Positions 1-11,029 of a stretch of DNA of 64,000 bases are shown here, piece after piece; position 1 is the stretch's first letter, and each line of letters starts with the position of its first letter. A model generated the notes under the pieces. It had not been told where the DNA came from and made no database searches. It worked only from the letters and a program-made list of their open reading frames with translations. The position numbers and the translations under genes were made by a program. The stretch is taken from the NCBI RefSeq assembly GCF_035594125.1, contig NC_087166.1:22738266-22802265 (forward strand). The letters are read 5' to 3'. This DNA comes from Scylla paramamosain. Its lineage: Eukaryota > Arthropoda > Malacostraca > Decapoda > Portunidae.

Positions 1-321
1 ATTTATAATCTTATTAGTACATCGTGATCAATGCTGTGCACCAGATACATGAATCCACATCGCAAAGACGATTAATCAACGTCGCATCAGACGGATGCAT
101 TTCAGATACAGTACTACAAACTATCACTACAAGAAGCTAAAGATAATTTTCAACATGTACTCTTATACTAGTGAAACCTAATATCAGATATCCCACAACA
201 CAGGAATCATCATAACACCAAGAGTCAAGTCTGCATTATCTAAGCACAAGACTCACATGATACAATGGCGATGTGTCCTCCACACTACCGCTAGCAAGTA
301 AACTCTGATCAAAGACTTCAT

Positions 322-560
322 TGAAGGATGTAAACATTACCATTAGGGACTTCAATAAACTTGATGTTACAAGAAAATTCCAGTATAATCCATCTCTCTG
401 CAGCTTTATCTCAGGTTTTTTTAGGTATACAGATTACTGCCATTGTATTCAGTGATCGTTGTTCTTTCCCTAAACAAGATAACAGAGGTGTTCCACAAGG
501 TATTGTTCTGTCAACCTCTCCCTTTATATCATGTATGATTGAACATCTGTCAGAACTGAA
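322..560 (+). pseudogene. Jockey-like reverse transcriptase relic
   Basis: A short open stretch reads like the palm region of the Jockey-like family elsewhere in the window: a YNPSLCSFISGFL segment followed by GVPQGIVLS (motif B), then an A-rich stretch. It lacks the endonuclease and the YADD motif. A T-run after FISGF is one base longer here than in the right-arm copy, which keeps a longer frame. It is a degraded fragment with no coding potential of its own. Confidence 0.55.
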
Positions 561-594
561 AAAAAAAAAAAAAAATTCTAACATTACAACTTGA

Positions 595-973
595 ACTCCT
601 CTAAGAAAACATTAAAAAAAAAAAAAAACACTCTCTTAATCTTACAAAATTAATTTTATAATTAATTCAGCATCCATGTCACCCAGTGCCTCACACTCCC
701 AGTAATCGCCTCCTTTGTTTATCAGTTAATTCATCACACAGATCCCTGTTCACTTTCTCTCCTCACTTTTCCGGCTTCCATTCATTAAAGATTTCCGCCC
801 AACATGCAACTGCCACAACTGCAATGCACATATTTAACTCTTTTCTTACAAATATTGCAAAATAATATCCAAAATAAAAGATGATTGGAAAAAAAAATTA
901 ATATTCTTATAAATTTTCAGTGATGGTTTGAAGATTTCACCCATTACTGTTCCACATATATGGGCTCATATCA
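595..973. other. 3' flank of the GTPase gene, no gene seen
   Basis: AT-rich sequence with A-runs at 614-628 and near 891-898. It presumably includes the 3' UTR of the GTPase gene (minus strand). I see no canonical AATAAA signal close to the stop codon and no coding stretch. Confidence 0.5.
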
Positions 974-2560
974 CTAGTTTAAGCCAAAGTTTCCTGTTTC
1001 TATTTTCTTTACTTGTTCCGCCATTCGCCTTAGTTGGTTAAGCTGCTCAACTCTTTCTTGCCACCCCGGCTTTGCTGTTCTCTGCTCATTCTTTATCATC
1101 ATGTCGATGTATTCGACAGCGCTTAGCGGGTCTGGTTTTAAAGCTATTTCCCTTAGTCTCTCAAGGGACTTCCTTACAGAGTCAGCCATTTCCAGTATCT
1201 TCTTCTGCCCTAAATCATATTCTCCTTGAATCTTGTCAATTATATTCTGGGCAGACAGTTTTCTCCCGTGTGCTTCTTCGTAGCGAAGACGAACTTCTTC
1301 CACTGTTTTTTGGATTTTCTTCCTAGTGACGTAGTATATGTAGTCACATATTTCGTGTTCTTCAAGAGAACAGTGCAAAGGGCAGACTGTACACATCATT
1401 TCTTTATCCATAGCATAGCACCACCTTTCTCTACCACCAAGATAGTAGGCCAAGCACCTGTGGCAACAAGTGCGCTGACATGTCTTACAGTTACGCATTC
1501 CTCCATACCCAAACCCATATTTATCATGTTCCTTCTTTTCAAAGACATCTTCTTCCACCTCAAAAGAGAAGTTTTTGTTTTGGTCTACATCATGTTCATG
1601 TTTTCTTAACATTTCCTTTTCCTTTTCCAGGGTATTCAATTTACTTAGTCCTACTTTGATTTCTTTTTCTATGCCCTTAATATACACTTCAATTCTTTTG
1701 CGCTCTGTAAGAACATCCTTAGTAAGAAGAAGACTCTTACTTTCAACTTCGAGGACTTTATCCAGGAAGGTCTGGAAGCTTTCACATCCCATTTCCCAGA
1801 AAAGAGAGCCGAACTTTCTGTTTTTATTAGTTTGGGAGTAGAGAGCAGAATTATTAAACTGGAAGTAATGTTTGTGTGGTATTTCAGCTTCCCTCACTGC
1901 ATTAAGAACCTCAGGCTCCTGGCCGTCAGCAAAAGTAACGAGAAGGAATATGTTATCGCTTATATCTTTGCCAAACAGTGCAAGGATACTGTCAAAGACA
2001 TATTTTTGCCCTACAGAGAGTCTGGCCTGGGAAGCCTGAACCACAAAGCCAATGGCATCGATGTGGCTGATGCCGAGATCTCCTGGGCTTGTGAAAAACT
2101 TGCGAAGCTGCTCAACTATTTCCCTGTCCCTCTTAATACCTTTAGTGTCACCAAAGCCTGGAGTATCGATGATGGTGAGGGAATAGGGCATTCTGAAACC
2201 GTCCTGGTGATGCAGAGTGTAGGAAGTGACATCTTTTGTCTGACTATGAGCTTGGTTAGCGCGACTGTCCTCGACAATCATCTTGAAGCGGAAGGAATCA
2301 TTCCAGTCAACACCAAAGACATAGTTAACCAGGCCATTGATGAGTGTTGTCTTTCCAGAGCCTGTTTCCCCCACCATCATGATAACTTTGCTTTCAGCAT
2401 ACCCGTGATTACATCCAAACTCTAGTTTTTCAAAGCCTGCGTCTTCATCTCGCAGAGTTTGATGCATGGGAATGCCATACACACATGGATCTCCGTCCTT
2501 AACAATACTGGAGTGACGAAGAATGGACAGCTTGACGGGCATCTTGCCACCTTCCGCCAT
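974..2560 (-). CDS. AIG1/septin-like P-loop GTPase with Cys-rich module (left copy)
   Basis: A 528-residue single-exon reading frame. The G1/Walker A motif GETGSGKTT is at residues 64-72, a candidate G2 Thr in [10 protein letters not shown] near 105-114, G3 DTPGFGD at 132-138, and a TFADG stretch at 209-213 in the usual G4 position. Residues 270-325 and 411-470 are charged and likely coiled coil. Between them, residues 358-405 carry ten Cys (358, 361, 365, 366, 369, 381, 390, 393, 397, 405), suggesting a metal-binding module. I chose the ATG at 2560 because its context (AAG before, G after) is good; the frame upstream opens only with TTG. Family membership implies GTP binding and hydrolysis; relatives include immune-associated GIMAP/AIG1 GTPases, but the role here is unknown. 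It differs from the right copy at six residues: P31H, G351K, Q362K, D406N, I408M and N491T. Confidence 0.85.
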   Translation of the reverse strand: MAEGGKMPVKLSILRHSSIVKDGDPCVYGIPMHQTLRDEDAGFEKLEFGCNHGYAESKVIMMVGETGSGKTTLINGLVNYVFGVDWNDSFRFKMIVEDSRANQAHSQTKDVTSYTLHHQDGFRMPYSLTIIDTPGFGDTKGIKRDREIVEQLRKFFTSPGDLGISHIDAIGFVVQASQARLSVGQKYVFDSILALFGKDISDNIFLLVTFADGQEPEVLNAVREAEIPHKHYFQFNNSALYSQTNKNRKFGSLFWEMGCESFQTFLDKVLEVESKSLLLTKDVLTERKRIEVYIKGIEKEIKVGLSKLNTLEKEKEMLRKHEHDVDQNKNFSFEVEEDVFEKKEHDKYGFGYGGMRNCKTCQRTCCHRCLAYYLGGRERWCYAMDKEMMCTVCPLHCSLEEHEICDYIYYVTRKKIQKTVEEVRLRYEEAHGRKLSAQNIIDKIQGEYDLGQKKILEMADSVRKSLERLREIALKPDPLSAVEYIDMMIKNEQRTAKPGWQERVEQLNQLRRMAEQVKKIETGNFGLN

Positions 2561-2621
2561 CTTCACCACCTCTGCTGGAGCAGCTGACCTCACTGACAAG
2601 ACTAGCTGCTGCGTAGACCAG

Positions 2622-2640
2622 GTAGATCTGCAGAATTAAA
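2622..2640 (-). other. Candidate 3' splice site upstream of the GTPase ATG
   Basis: On the minus strand TTTAATTCTGCAG ends about 70 bases before the ATG, and the frame stays open from there. This may be the acceptor of a 5' UTR intron. The same site is at 55834-55846 in the right arm. Transcript data would be needed; it could be chance. Confidence 0.25.
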
Positions 2641-2865
2641 TACGTATTTAGATGTAGATCTTGTACACATCTGGCATTCGTTGGTAATGTTGTAATGCAA
2701 TATAAGATAATGGATATAGAAAGAATAAATGAGAAAACAAGATAAATTATGAAAATCAGCAACTCAGACCAACACAGACAGACAAAAACATTAAAAAAAA
2801 TCCACATATATACACATACATACATATATACACAAAGACCATACTTGTGCAAAAAAAATTGTCTG

Positions 2866-3014
<149 letters not shown>

Positions 3015-3047
3015 ACCATGCATATCATACACGCACATGAACATATT

Positions 3048-3465
3048 GGGGGATCCCATCAAAACGGAGGAACCACTGGCGTTTTGCCTCATGAGGGGGA
3101 CCTGAGGAGGTATTATTGTGATTTTCCATGGAATGACTACAGCTTTCGTGTCACACAACCATGCCTGTGTGCCGAGCGCTTAACGGAAGTGATAGTGTGT
3201 GTGGCATGGAGGCCTACATTCCTCACTCTTTCTCTTGCCTTAAACCTTTTAAAATAATGATTTAACTCAGCCTGCTCTTGTGTCAGACATGACAGAGAGG
3301 TGGCCCACAAACTGTACTTAAGCCCTCCCTCACCTGAAACTCGTGCTCTTTATGTTTCTGCTCCAAATCAAGCCAAGACTGTTTTTTTTCCTATTAGTCA
3401 AAACTCCTTCATCAAAAGAAAATGTCAGTCTTTCTACATTTATTCCCTGACGACTTCTCTCGGTT
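3048..3465 (+). pseudogene. Jockey-like element relic (internal fragment)
   Basis: Aligns with the segment of the Jockey-like element just before its [17 protein letters not shown], then [10 protein letters not shown], then a degraded YLSPPSPE stretch. Frames are broken and neither end of the element is present. The right-arm counterpart is 55032-55449. Confidence 0.7.
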
Positions 3466-4180
3466 TTACGACCATTATTAACTCCTATATGCATTAATGA
3501 TTTCTGTAAATAATGGAATTTGCAGCACTGTTAGTAAACTTGCAGACGACAAGAAGATGGGTAGATCAATTAGGCCGGATCTGAGCGCATTCGCCCTGCA
3601 GACACACTTAGAATGAATGAATGGATAAATAGATGGCAAAGGCAACTCAATACAAGCAAATTTAAGTACTTAGCTCCTCTCGGATTTAGAGCTATTCAGC
3701 ATAACTCTGTCGCCTGTTGCCTAGCAATGACCTTATCTACACTAACACTTTGCCGTCTCTCCCAGCGATTCTACATCTTTCCGAATTATCTGCAAGTTCA
3801 TTAATTTCTTTTCGTGAAGCCGTGCTGTGAGTCCTTCATCAACCTCTGCTTGTCCGAATGATTCCTAATTTTCCTCTCAGCTACCGATTCCATTATTGTA
3901 CCTACAATTCAGGTTATGCTGACTGGCTGACCAAGACATTAGCAATTTATATTCTTCTTTATTAATGACGGGCACTAGTACCTCCTGAATTCAATGATCC
4001 CTAAAGATATTAGCAATCTGAGATATAAGTTCAACTGCTTCACGTGATTTCTGTTTTTTTCTTCCTATATATTTGCTGTTCCATTATCAACTTAGTTATG
4101 GAAATGTCTAACAGATTATCATAATCTGCTTTAAATATCTGTTCGCTTCCCTGCACACCCTGCATGTTCTCCAAAGTAAA
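3466..4180. pseudogene. Scrambled CR1-like relic (two opposed pieces)
   Basis: Bases 3475-3665 resemble, on the plus strand, the FADD-to-MNEW region of the CR1-like element at 16394-18102. From about 3666 the match switches to the minus strand, covering the SWLSN...SEWG region, then GKSC and finally the N-terminal part. The fragment is thus internally inverted and heavily degraded. The same rearranged order occurs in the right arm, so it predates the duplication. Confidence 0.6.
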
Positions 4181-4280
4181 AACAGTTCAAATGTAGTCGT
4201 TTATAAATTTACTCATCTCTCCTCAAAAGGTAATTAGCTCTACATCAGATGTCCTTCAAGAACGTGCTGACTTCCTGTTC

Positions 4281-4778
4281 TTTTTTTTTTTTTTTTTATG
4301 TAGGAGGGGCACTGGCCAAGGGCAACAAAAATCCAAGAAAAAAAAAATAAAAAAAAAAAGCCCACTAAGATACCAGTCCCAGAAAAGCGGTAGTCAAAAA
4401 TTGAAGGGTAAGTGTCTTGAAACCTCCCTCTTGAAGGAATTCAAGTCAAAGGAAGGTGGAAATACAGAAGCAGGCAGGGAGTTCCAGAGTTTACCAGAGG
4501 AAGTGATGAATGAGTGAGAATACTGGTTAACTCTTGCATTAGAGAGGTGGACAAAATAGGGATGAGAGAAAGAAGAAAGTCTTGTGCAGCGAGGCCGCGG
4601 GAGGAGGGGAGGCATGCAGTTAGCAAGATCAGAAGAGCAGTTGGCATGAAAATAGCGGTAGAAGACAGATAGAGATGCAACATTGCGGCGGTGAGAGAGA
4701 GGCTGAAGACAGTCAGTTAGAGGAGAGGAGAAAAGCTTTTGATTCCATCCTGTCTAGAAGAGCGGTATGAGTGGAACC
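4281..4778 (-). pseudogene. 3' end of a Jockey-like element
   Basis: Minus-strand copy of the last ~490 bases of the Jockey-like family. It encodes the C-terminal LWNSLPASVFPPS and SFKREVSRHL stretch and ends in the family signature GGCCAGTGCCCCTCCTACAT plus poly(A), seen as poly(T) from 4281. It is severely 5'-truncated, as expected of target-primed insertion. Confidence 0.85.
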
Positions 4779-4923
4779 ATGTATCTGAAAATATCCGTTT
4801 GTGTCTGTCTTCGCCTGGCTAGCTACCTTCAATTCATAATTGTTTTCAGCTTTCTTCCTTAACCTCTTGACTGTTCCAACCAATCCATTAATTCATTAAA
4901 TCATCCTTTCCTGCTTTTAAACT

Positions 4924-4930
<7 letters not shown>

Positions 4931-5010
<80 letters not shown>
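4931..5010. repeat. (CT)n microsatellite
   Basis: About 80 bases of CT after a short C-run. The right-arm counterpart (53534-53592) is only about 48 bases of GA followed by an 11-G run. Confidence 0.95.
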
Positions 5011-5139
5011 ATTGCAATACAACGGTATGTGTCATGTGAAAGGCCTCAGCTTAATCCCTTGATCGGTCCACCTGAGCTCTCATCTCTCGCTGCGGTTGAG
5101 GACAGTAAAGCTGACGATCAAGTCCAGTACGTGATTCTG

Positions 5140-5140
<1 letters not shown>

Positions 5141-5187
<47 letters not shown>

Positions 5188-5278
5188 AGTAACCGGACAT
5201 ACCTTTATGATAACAAATCTAATCTTCTATCGGAAAATAAAAAGATAACCAATCTAATTTTCTTTTATGATAAAACAC

Positions 5279-5318
<40 letters not shown>

Positions 5319-5357
5319 TGTGTGTGTGTGTGTGTGTCTGTGTGTGTGTGTGTGTGC
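5141..5357. repeat. (CA)n - spacer - (TG)n inverted microsatellite pair
   Basis: A (CA)n run at 5141-5184, an AT-rich spacer of about 95 bases, and an interrupted (TG)n run at 5281-5357. On one strand these are complementary, so the region could fold into a long hairpin. The right arm holds a much expanded version at 52967-53400. Confidence 0.9.
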
Positions 5358-5388
5358 GTGCGTATCGACTGGCATGCAGGGACACACC

Positions 5389-5550
5389 GTGGCTGATCAT
5401 TGTGTGACCTTGGTGAGGTCGGAAAGTAGAGTTGTTAAGTGTCGCAGTATACCCACTAAAATCACTGCTATTATCCTCTAAGGAACGAAACATTCACAAT
5501 AAATTTCATTGTTTTAGAAATGGATGTATTCAGATTCATGTTGAATAATC
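5389..5550 (+). repeat. Dispersed repeat, 5' block (interrupted by LINE-C)
   Basis: Resembles 62590-62765, sharing for example a TCACTGCTATTATCC-like stretch and GGATGTATTCAGATT. In the 62.6 kb copy the sequence continues straight into what is found here only after LINE-C, at 13775. This block is therefore the left side of the LINE-C insertion site. I do not recognise the repeat family. Confidence 0.6.
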
Positions 5551-5775
5551 GGGGTGTGTGTGTGTGTGTGTGTGTGTGCTCGTCAATTCTCCACAGATTT
5601 CTTCTATACTTGGATATCAATATTCTTCTGAATATGAAGTAAGGAACGTGAATATACGAAGAGCTGGAAAAGTGACATTTTATCGGTATATTTACATCAG
5701 GAACTTAGAACAAGTGTAGTGAAAACTGAAACCACCAGACAGCACCAGACCGCCCTGATCGGGTTTCCCCAGTTC

Positions 5776-5821
5776 GCGCATGCGCACTTGAGCTTAGTGA
5801 TATGACGCAGTTCTGACGTCA
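5776..5821. promoter_or_regulatory. Candidate NRF1-like and CRE palindromes in the LINE-C 5' region
   Basis: GCGCATGCGC at 5776-5785 matches the core of the NRF1 palindrome, and TGACGTCA at 5814-5821 is a perfect CRE/ATF palindrome, with TGACGCA between. They lie upstream of the first reading frame and could be the element's internal promoter. Both are kept in the right arm (52489-52534). Function is inferred from motif identity only. Confidence 0.35.
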
Positions 5822-6075
5822 TATTCCAGGAAACAAGATAAGTGTTGTAAAAAGGGTGAAACTAGTAGAGAACCCAAGTAACAACAGGCAAGCACTCACA
5901 CACACACATAAACATGCGCACGTTCGCACGTACATGGAAACACTAACCAATATATATTTGATATGCTACTCTCTCATGTACAGATTCCAATGCCTTCACT
6001 GCCACTTATATAGATAATCTTACTACCATATATCATTATGATTAAGAGATCATAGAACGCCTGTCAGAACATGGA

Positions 6076-7617
6076 TTGGACAGAGAAAAATTGTGGAACC
6101 TACGGTTAAAATTGGTTGACATTCTTTGTGAGACTTTCCCAGACACATATGAAGCACTTGAGCTTTACAATCGTAAGAAAATATCTCTAATCGCAGAGGA
6201 TATATACACAATTGGCTACTCTGGGGTGAACAAGTTGCCAGATAGAAGATTGGCTAAGGTATTGAAAACAGGAAACATGGGAGAAGGAATGAATATTAAT
6301 GCTTAGCCTCAACTGATGGCTGCTCCGGTAGAAGGGGCAGATTTATTGGAGACTTGTGTTATGCTTAAAGACACAGTCATAATTTGAGTAGCGTCATCTC
6401 TAATCTATCAGATGTTAATAGTTTGAGAGAAAAGATAGCTCATTTGGAGATGCGTCTGGATGTTACGCAAGTAAATCAACTACGGCAGGAGATAACTAGT
6501 ATACAACTGCGAGTACCTGCGGACGAGCAACTTGATGCCCAACTTCCTACGGGCGGATGCCGTGATGAGCAGGGGCCTGCAGACATGTCGGTTATGGACC
6601 AACGGTCTGTAGGTGAGCCGCTTACTAACCACGGAGGCAGGGACGGGCCCCGAGGTGTCAGGGGCATACGGATAGAACTCATCCTGACCAGCGGCCTGCG
6701 GACGGGCCCCATGTTGAGCGGAGGCCTGTGGACGGAACTCGTGCAGATCAGAGGCCTGAGGACCGGCCCCGCGTTGTGCCTGGCCCTGAGGATGAATCTC
6801 GTCTAGACCGGCAGCTTGCGTGCGGGCCCCGTGATGAGCGGGGGTCCAAGGGCGAACCTCGTACTAACGGGGGACCGGCGGGTGGGCCCCGTATTGACAA
6901 GGGGCCTGCAGATGGATCCCGTGCTGACCGGTGGCCGTTAGACGGACCCTGGCGTGATCAAAAGCCTGCGGATGGGCCCCACTCTATTCAAATGATCGGA
7001 GAGTAGGGGACAGCCCCGATGATGACCAACGACCCGCAGCTTTGCCCCACGGACATGAGCATCAAGATGAGATGGAGGGTGAGTTTAGGTTACCAGCTGA
7101 GCAACAGCGCCGTCTGAGACAAGGCGAAATAAGGATTCGGAAAAGTACTCATCGCCAGATAGTTGGTTCAGGCCCACCTGACTGCTATCAAATCCAAGAT
7201 ATTAAAAATGGTGACTCCTTGAAGGGATGTATAGCAGTATACGTGGGACACATGGCTGAAAACACTACAGTTGAGTGTATGAAGAAATATCTAAGTACTA
7301 TTGGTGTTAAGGATGTCTCTGCTGTGATTAATCTCAAATGTAGAGTTAAAGGTAGATCCTCATTCTGTGTAAGTGTTGACTCTGTGGAAGGGGAAGAGAG
7401 ATTTTATAATGGTGAGCACTGGCCGTCAAGTGTTCAGATACGACCCTTTCAGAAGAAACCTGTTCTTGCACACACACGTGGTTTGCGCCGGCACTATCAA
7501 AATGAACTCCCTGTAGAAAATTGGTCGTCCTCTTCCAAGCATCGAGCATCTAGATCCTATACACACTCGAGATTCACCACTAGTAATAACCATTCAGCCT
7601 CCTCGGCAACTGTTTGA
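6076..7617 (+). pseudogene. LINE-C ORF1 relic with decapeptide repeat
   Basis: Read in pieces. 6076-6306 is a helical, charged segment. 6384-6800 has a possible coiled-coil start (SLREKIAHLEMRL) and then enters the 30-bp repeat. 6728-7006 continues the repeat in another frame. 7042-7617 is basic, with YVGHMAENTTVECMKKYL and RGRSSF-like stretches that could be an RRM-like or other nucleic-acid-binding fold. I see no zinc knuckle. The frame breaks are shared with the right arm, so the ORF was dead before the duplication. Assignment as ORF1 rests on position. Confidence 0.5.
6573..6980 (+). repeat. 30-bp tandem repeat encoding a decapeptide
   Basis: Thirteen units of exactly 30 bases start at 6573 and every 30 bases to 6933, with a partial unit at 6963. 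In the productive frame the unit reads roughly G-P-A-D-G-P-R-x-D-x (for example GPADGSRADR, GPAGGPRIDK). Units are diverged, yet the period is kept without indels except for one early phase shift. Confidence 0.85.
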
Positions 7618-7734
7618 TTATGATCGTCGTTCCAGGCAATTTTAGCATCACTAGATCTGGACTCGGAGAAAAAGTAGTGAATAATAATGTACATAAATAA
7701 CAAAATTCAGTGATAAAGATTTGACTATTATATC

Positions 7735-8419
7735 ATATAAATGTAAGGTTTTGAAGTCAACGTTTATGGTTATAGATTTTGATTTATTGTCAAAAAGTGA
7801 CTTATTGTTTCTTTGTGAACATTGGTTAACTCCATACGAAGTGTCTGCTTTGAAAGAGACATTTAGTAATGCAGAGGATAGATGAATACAGTAAACCATG
7901 AGGAGGCAGTGGTGGGACGGCCGTATGGTGGAGTGGGTTTTATTGGAAATAAGATTCCTAATGTCACCTATGTACCTTACATATGGACAATGACAGGATA
8001 ACAGGTGTTCAGCTGATTTCTTGTCAACAGGTTATACTCACAATATTTGGAGTATACATGCCTTTCCACAATGGGAGAAGTGATCAAGTACAACTTTACA
8101 ATGACACACTTGACAAATTACAGTCTGCTATTGATAATGTGACGGGTCCTTTTGTTATTGTGGGTGACATGAATGCTCCTCTACCATCCCAAAACATGTT
8201 GAATAGATATTGGTACAGACGACATCCATTTAACAATCATAGCTATCTACTACTTGATTTTCTGTCAGGGAATGATCTTTGCCAGTCATATTTTATGTTT
8301 CATCAGAATTGTAATTATACGTATTTTAATGCTAACATTTTGATAACATCTTTATACCACATTTTATGAGTAATATCAAAAGTTGTTTCATTATGTCAGA
8401 GCTGGAGAACAATGTAATG
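7735..8419 (+). pseudogene. LINE-C AP-endonuclease relic (N-terminal part)
   Basis: Fragments include DLLFLCEHWL (the APE Glu motif) near 7795-7830, a Gly-rich stretch near 7900-7950, and VIVGDMNAPL (the GD-N motif) near 8153-8182. The domain is cut at 8420 by a Jockey-like 3' fragment; the SDH motif resumes on the far side at about 8940. Stops and frameshifts separate the pieces. Confidence 0.7.
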
Positions 8420-8936
8420 TTGCTCTTCTAGACAGGGTGGAATCAAAAGCTATTCGTCTCATCAACTCCTCTCCTCTAACTGACTATCTTCAGCCTCTCT
8501 CTCATAGCCGCAATGTTGCATCTCTAGCTGTCTTCTACCGCTATTTTCATGCTAACTGCTCTTCTGATCTTGCTAACTGCATGCCTCCCCTCCTCCCGCG
8601 GCCTCGCTGCACAAGACTTTCTTCTTTCTCTCACCCCTATTCTGTCCACCTCTCTAACGCAAGAGTTAACCAGTATTCTCAATCATTCATCCCTTTCTCT
8701 GGTAAACTCTGGAACTCCCTTCCTGCTTCAGTATTTCCACCTTCCTATGACTTGAATTCCTTCAAGAGCGAGGTTTCAAGACACTTATTCATCAATTTTT
8801 TACTACTGTTTTGACCCTTTTATGGGACTGGCATTTCAGTGGGCATTTTTTTTTTGTTGGATTTTTGTTGCCCTTGGCCAGTGTCCCTTACATAAAAAAA
8901 AATAAAAAGTGTCCATCCTACATAAAAAAAAAAAAA
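8420..8936 (+). mobile_element. 5'-truncated Jockey-like insertion in the LINE-C endonuclease
   Basis: Carries the C-terminal ~140 codons of the Jockey-like ORF and its 3' UTR. The 3' end is doubled: ...CTTACAT plus A-run, then GTGTCCATCCTACAT plus a second A-run, as if the terminus were duplicated. It is inserted immediately before the APE SDH motif. The right-arm equivalent is 49373-49895. Confidence 0.85.
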
Positions 8937-9480
8937 AAGTGATCACTTGCCGGTGTCAATATGTATGAAAATGAGTGTGAACTCCCAAGGTAATGCTATT
9001 GGTAATGTTTATAGAATGCCTTCCCATCCCCGCATTAATTGGTCGGATTTTCAAGTTAGGGATCACTATTCTCAATATATGAGTGTGGCTTCACGGAAAC
9101 TCTCTATTATCGATGTTTCAACGGTTAATACATATGATGGGTCAAAATTTGTTATTGATTCCATGTGTGATCAGTTGAGTACAATTATGCATGATTCTTG
9201 CACAAAAGCGTTATTAGATGTTCCTAACAAATATTTAGGTCGTTACCGGAGCAAAAATTGGTGGAATCACGACTGCACCGTTAGTAGACTGCACCGTTAG
9301 TAAAGATAGACAACGATTCTGGTTCTAGTTTATTCCTGTCACAAGTTAGCAAAAAAGTCGTATCAAGCTGCTTGTAAGAGAGCAATGAATACTGATTTGC
9401 ACGACCTAACTTCTCAGATTAATTTTTTTATATAAGTGGTAATCTAAGGAAATTTTACTTACTATTACTTACTTACTATT
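8937..9480 (+). pseudogene. LINE-C endonuclease C-terminus and linker relic
   Basis: Resumes with SDHLPVSICM, the APE catalytic His motif, directly after the insertion. It then reads NWSDFQVRDHYSQYMS and RYRSKNWWNHDCTVSR, the linker ahead of RT, where a 15-base stretch (GACTGCACCGTTAGT) is duplicated. The end is AT-rich and frameshifted. Confidence 0.6.
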
Positions 9481-9537
9481 ACTAGTCAAGCATTAGAGCA
9501 ACATTTCAGGAATAAGTTTGAAAACCGGGAAGATTTA

Positions 9538-10990
9538 TTGACCCTCAGTGACACCAGACGTCGTGCTAAGGCAGAGACCGACGTCAGATATAAAACGGTA
9601 ATGTCGACTGTATCCCGTGATAAGGTGATCTCGGCCTGTGTGGTAAGAAGATATATATCTTCCTTAAACAATGGCTGTTCTCCTGGACTGGATGGCATAA
9701 TGGCAGAACACTTAGCATATGCCACAGTCAGCCATGTTTCCGTTCTATTAGGATGTATGCTTACTCTGTGCATACAATTTCATGTAGTGCCTAAGTCATT
9801 TAGAAGGGGCGCCCTTATACCCATACTTAAAAAGGGAACCCTTAACCCGTCGGACCTCAGGAATTACAGACCTGTAACCGTCTCTACTGTATTTTCAAAG
9901 ATATTCGAATTGTATATTCTAGATACCTGTAGGTGTTATGAAATGAGTGACCAACACTTTGGATTTGTCACAGGAAGGAGTACAAATATGGCTGCTGTGC
10001 TAGTGCAAGATGTTATTTCATATTGTAAATCCCGAGGCTCACCGGTATTTGCATGTTCTTTAGATGCCCAGGGACCCTTTGATGCTATACCTCATGATGT
10101 CATTTTTTACAAGGCAATGGGAGTGATTCCTAATGACTGCTGGGCTACTCTGTTTACGTGGTACACACCAAGTACGGTGCAAATTAAGTGGGGAACATAT
10201 CTATCAGCTGATATCCAATTCTCTAGAGGTACTCGCCAAGGTGGGCTAACATCTCCCTGTTTATTTAACTTATTTTGCAAAGATTTCATGGATACCTTAT
10301 CAGCGTCTAACGGTGGAGTTGTTATTGGTTCCAAGTCTTTTAACGTTTTTAGTAACGCAGATATTCTTCTATGTAGTCTAACTGTCACAGGTCTGCAGCA
10401 AATGATCAAGGTTTCCAATGAGTATGTAAGTAATCATGGTTTGTCCTTTAAACCCAACAAAACTTAATGTATCATATTCGGGGAATGTTATTTTACGGAG
10501 CGTCCTGTATGGCAGCTAAATAGAGATATTTTGAAAGTAAATGATGTGCTGAAATACTTGGGAGTGAATACTTGAAACCCATAGGAAACCTCACGCTTAT
10601 GTGACTGAACCCAGTAGTGCTTGTAGAAAAGCATTTTATGCCTTACAAGGAGCAGGGTTGTGCAACTTGGAAACTAATGTTGACACAGCTTCCAATGTCT
10701 GCAAAACTGCAATTAGGCCTGTACTGTCATATGGATTGCATACTGTCAAAATTGATAAAACGCGTATGAATGAGTTAGAGTCCATGCAAGGAAAATTTGT
10801 AAAGGCTATGTTCGGAATACATAACTAGTGTAGAAGTAAACTCTTATTGAAAGCCTTAAGGATCCCCTCAATTGAGTCCACTGTGGATGTAATGAATATT
10901 GACCTATTATGCCAAATTTTTCACAATAAATCAAGAGCAGGATGCTTTTATATATAATTGTAATAATAGAGTTTTGAATGAGAGGAAATT
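9538..10990 (+). pseudogene. LINE-C reverse transcriptase relic
   Basis: An open frame to 10467 shows SPGLDGI, RNYRPVTVST, motif A SLDAQGPFDAIPHDV, motif B GTRQGGLTSP and a motif C that reads SNADILL. The usual (F/Y)ADD has lost an Asp in both arms, and the Tyr is also changed to Asn in this arm. After 10470 the thumb and C-terminal region continue in other frames (YGLHTVKIDKTRMNELESMQ). A TAG at about 10827 is absent from the right copy. The RT is not expected to be active. Confidence 0.8.
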
Positions 10991-11029
10991 CAATCAAATA
11001 GGCTTACTTGGAAGAGCGAAGGACATCTG

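Noticed and set aside
2521..2599. Extended GTPase start 13 codons upstream
   Set aside because: The upstream extension begins with TTG; the ATG at 2560 (and 55914) has a good eukaryotic context, so the 528-residue form is preferred.
6573..6980. CRISPR-like array
   Set aside because: The 30-bp units abut without spacers and are translated within a LINE ORF1; eukaryotic context.
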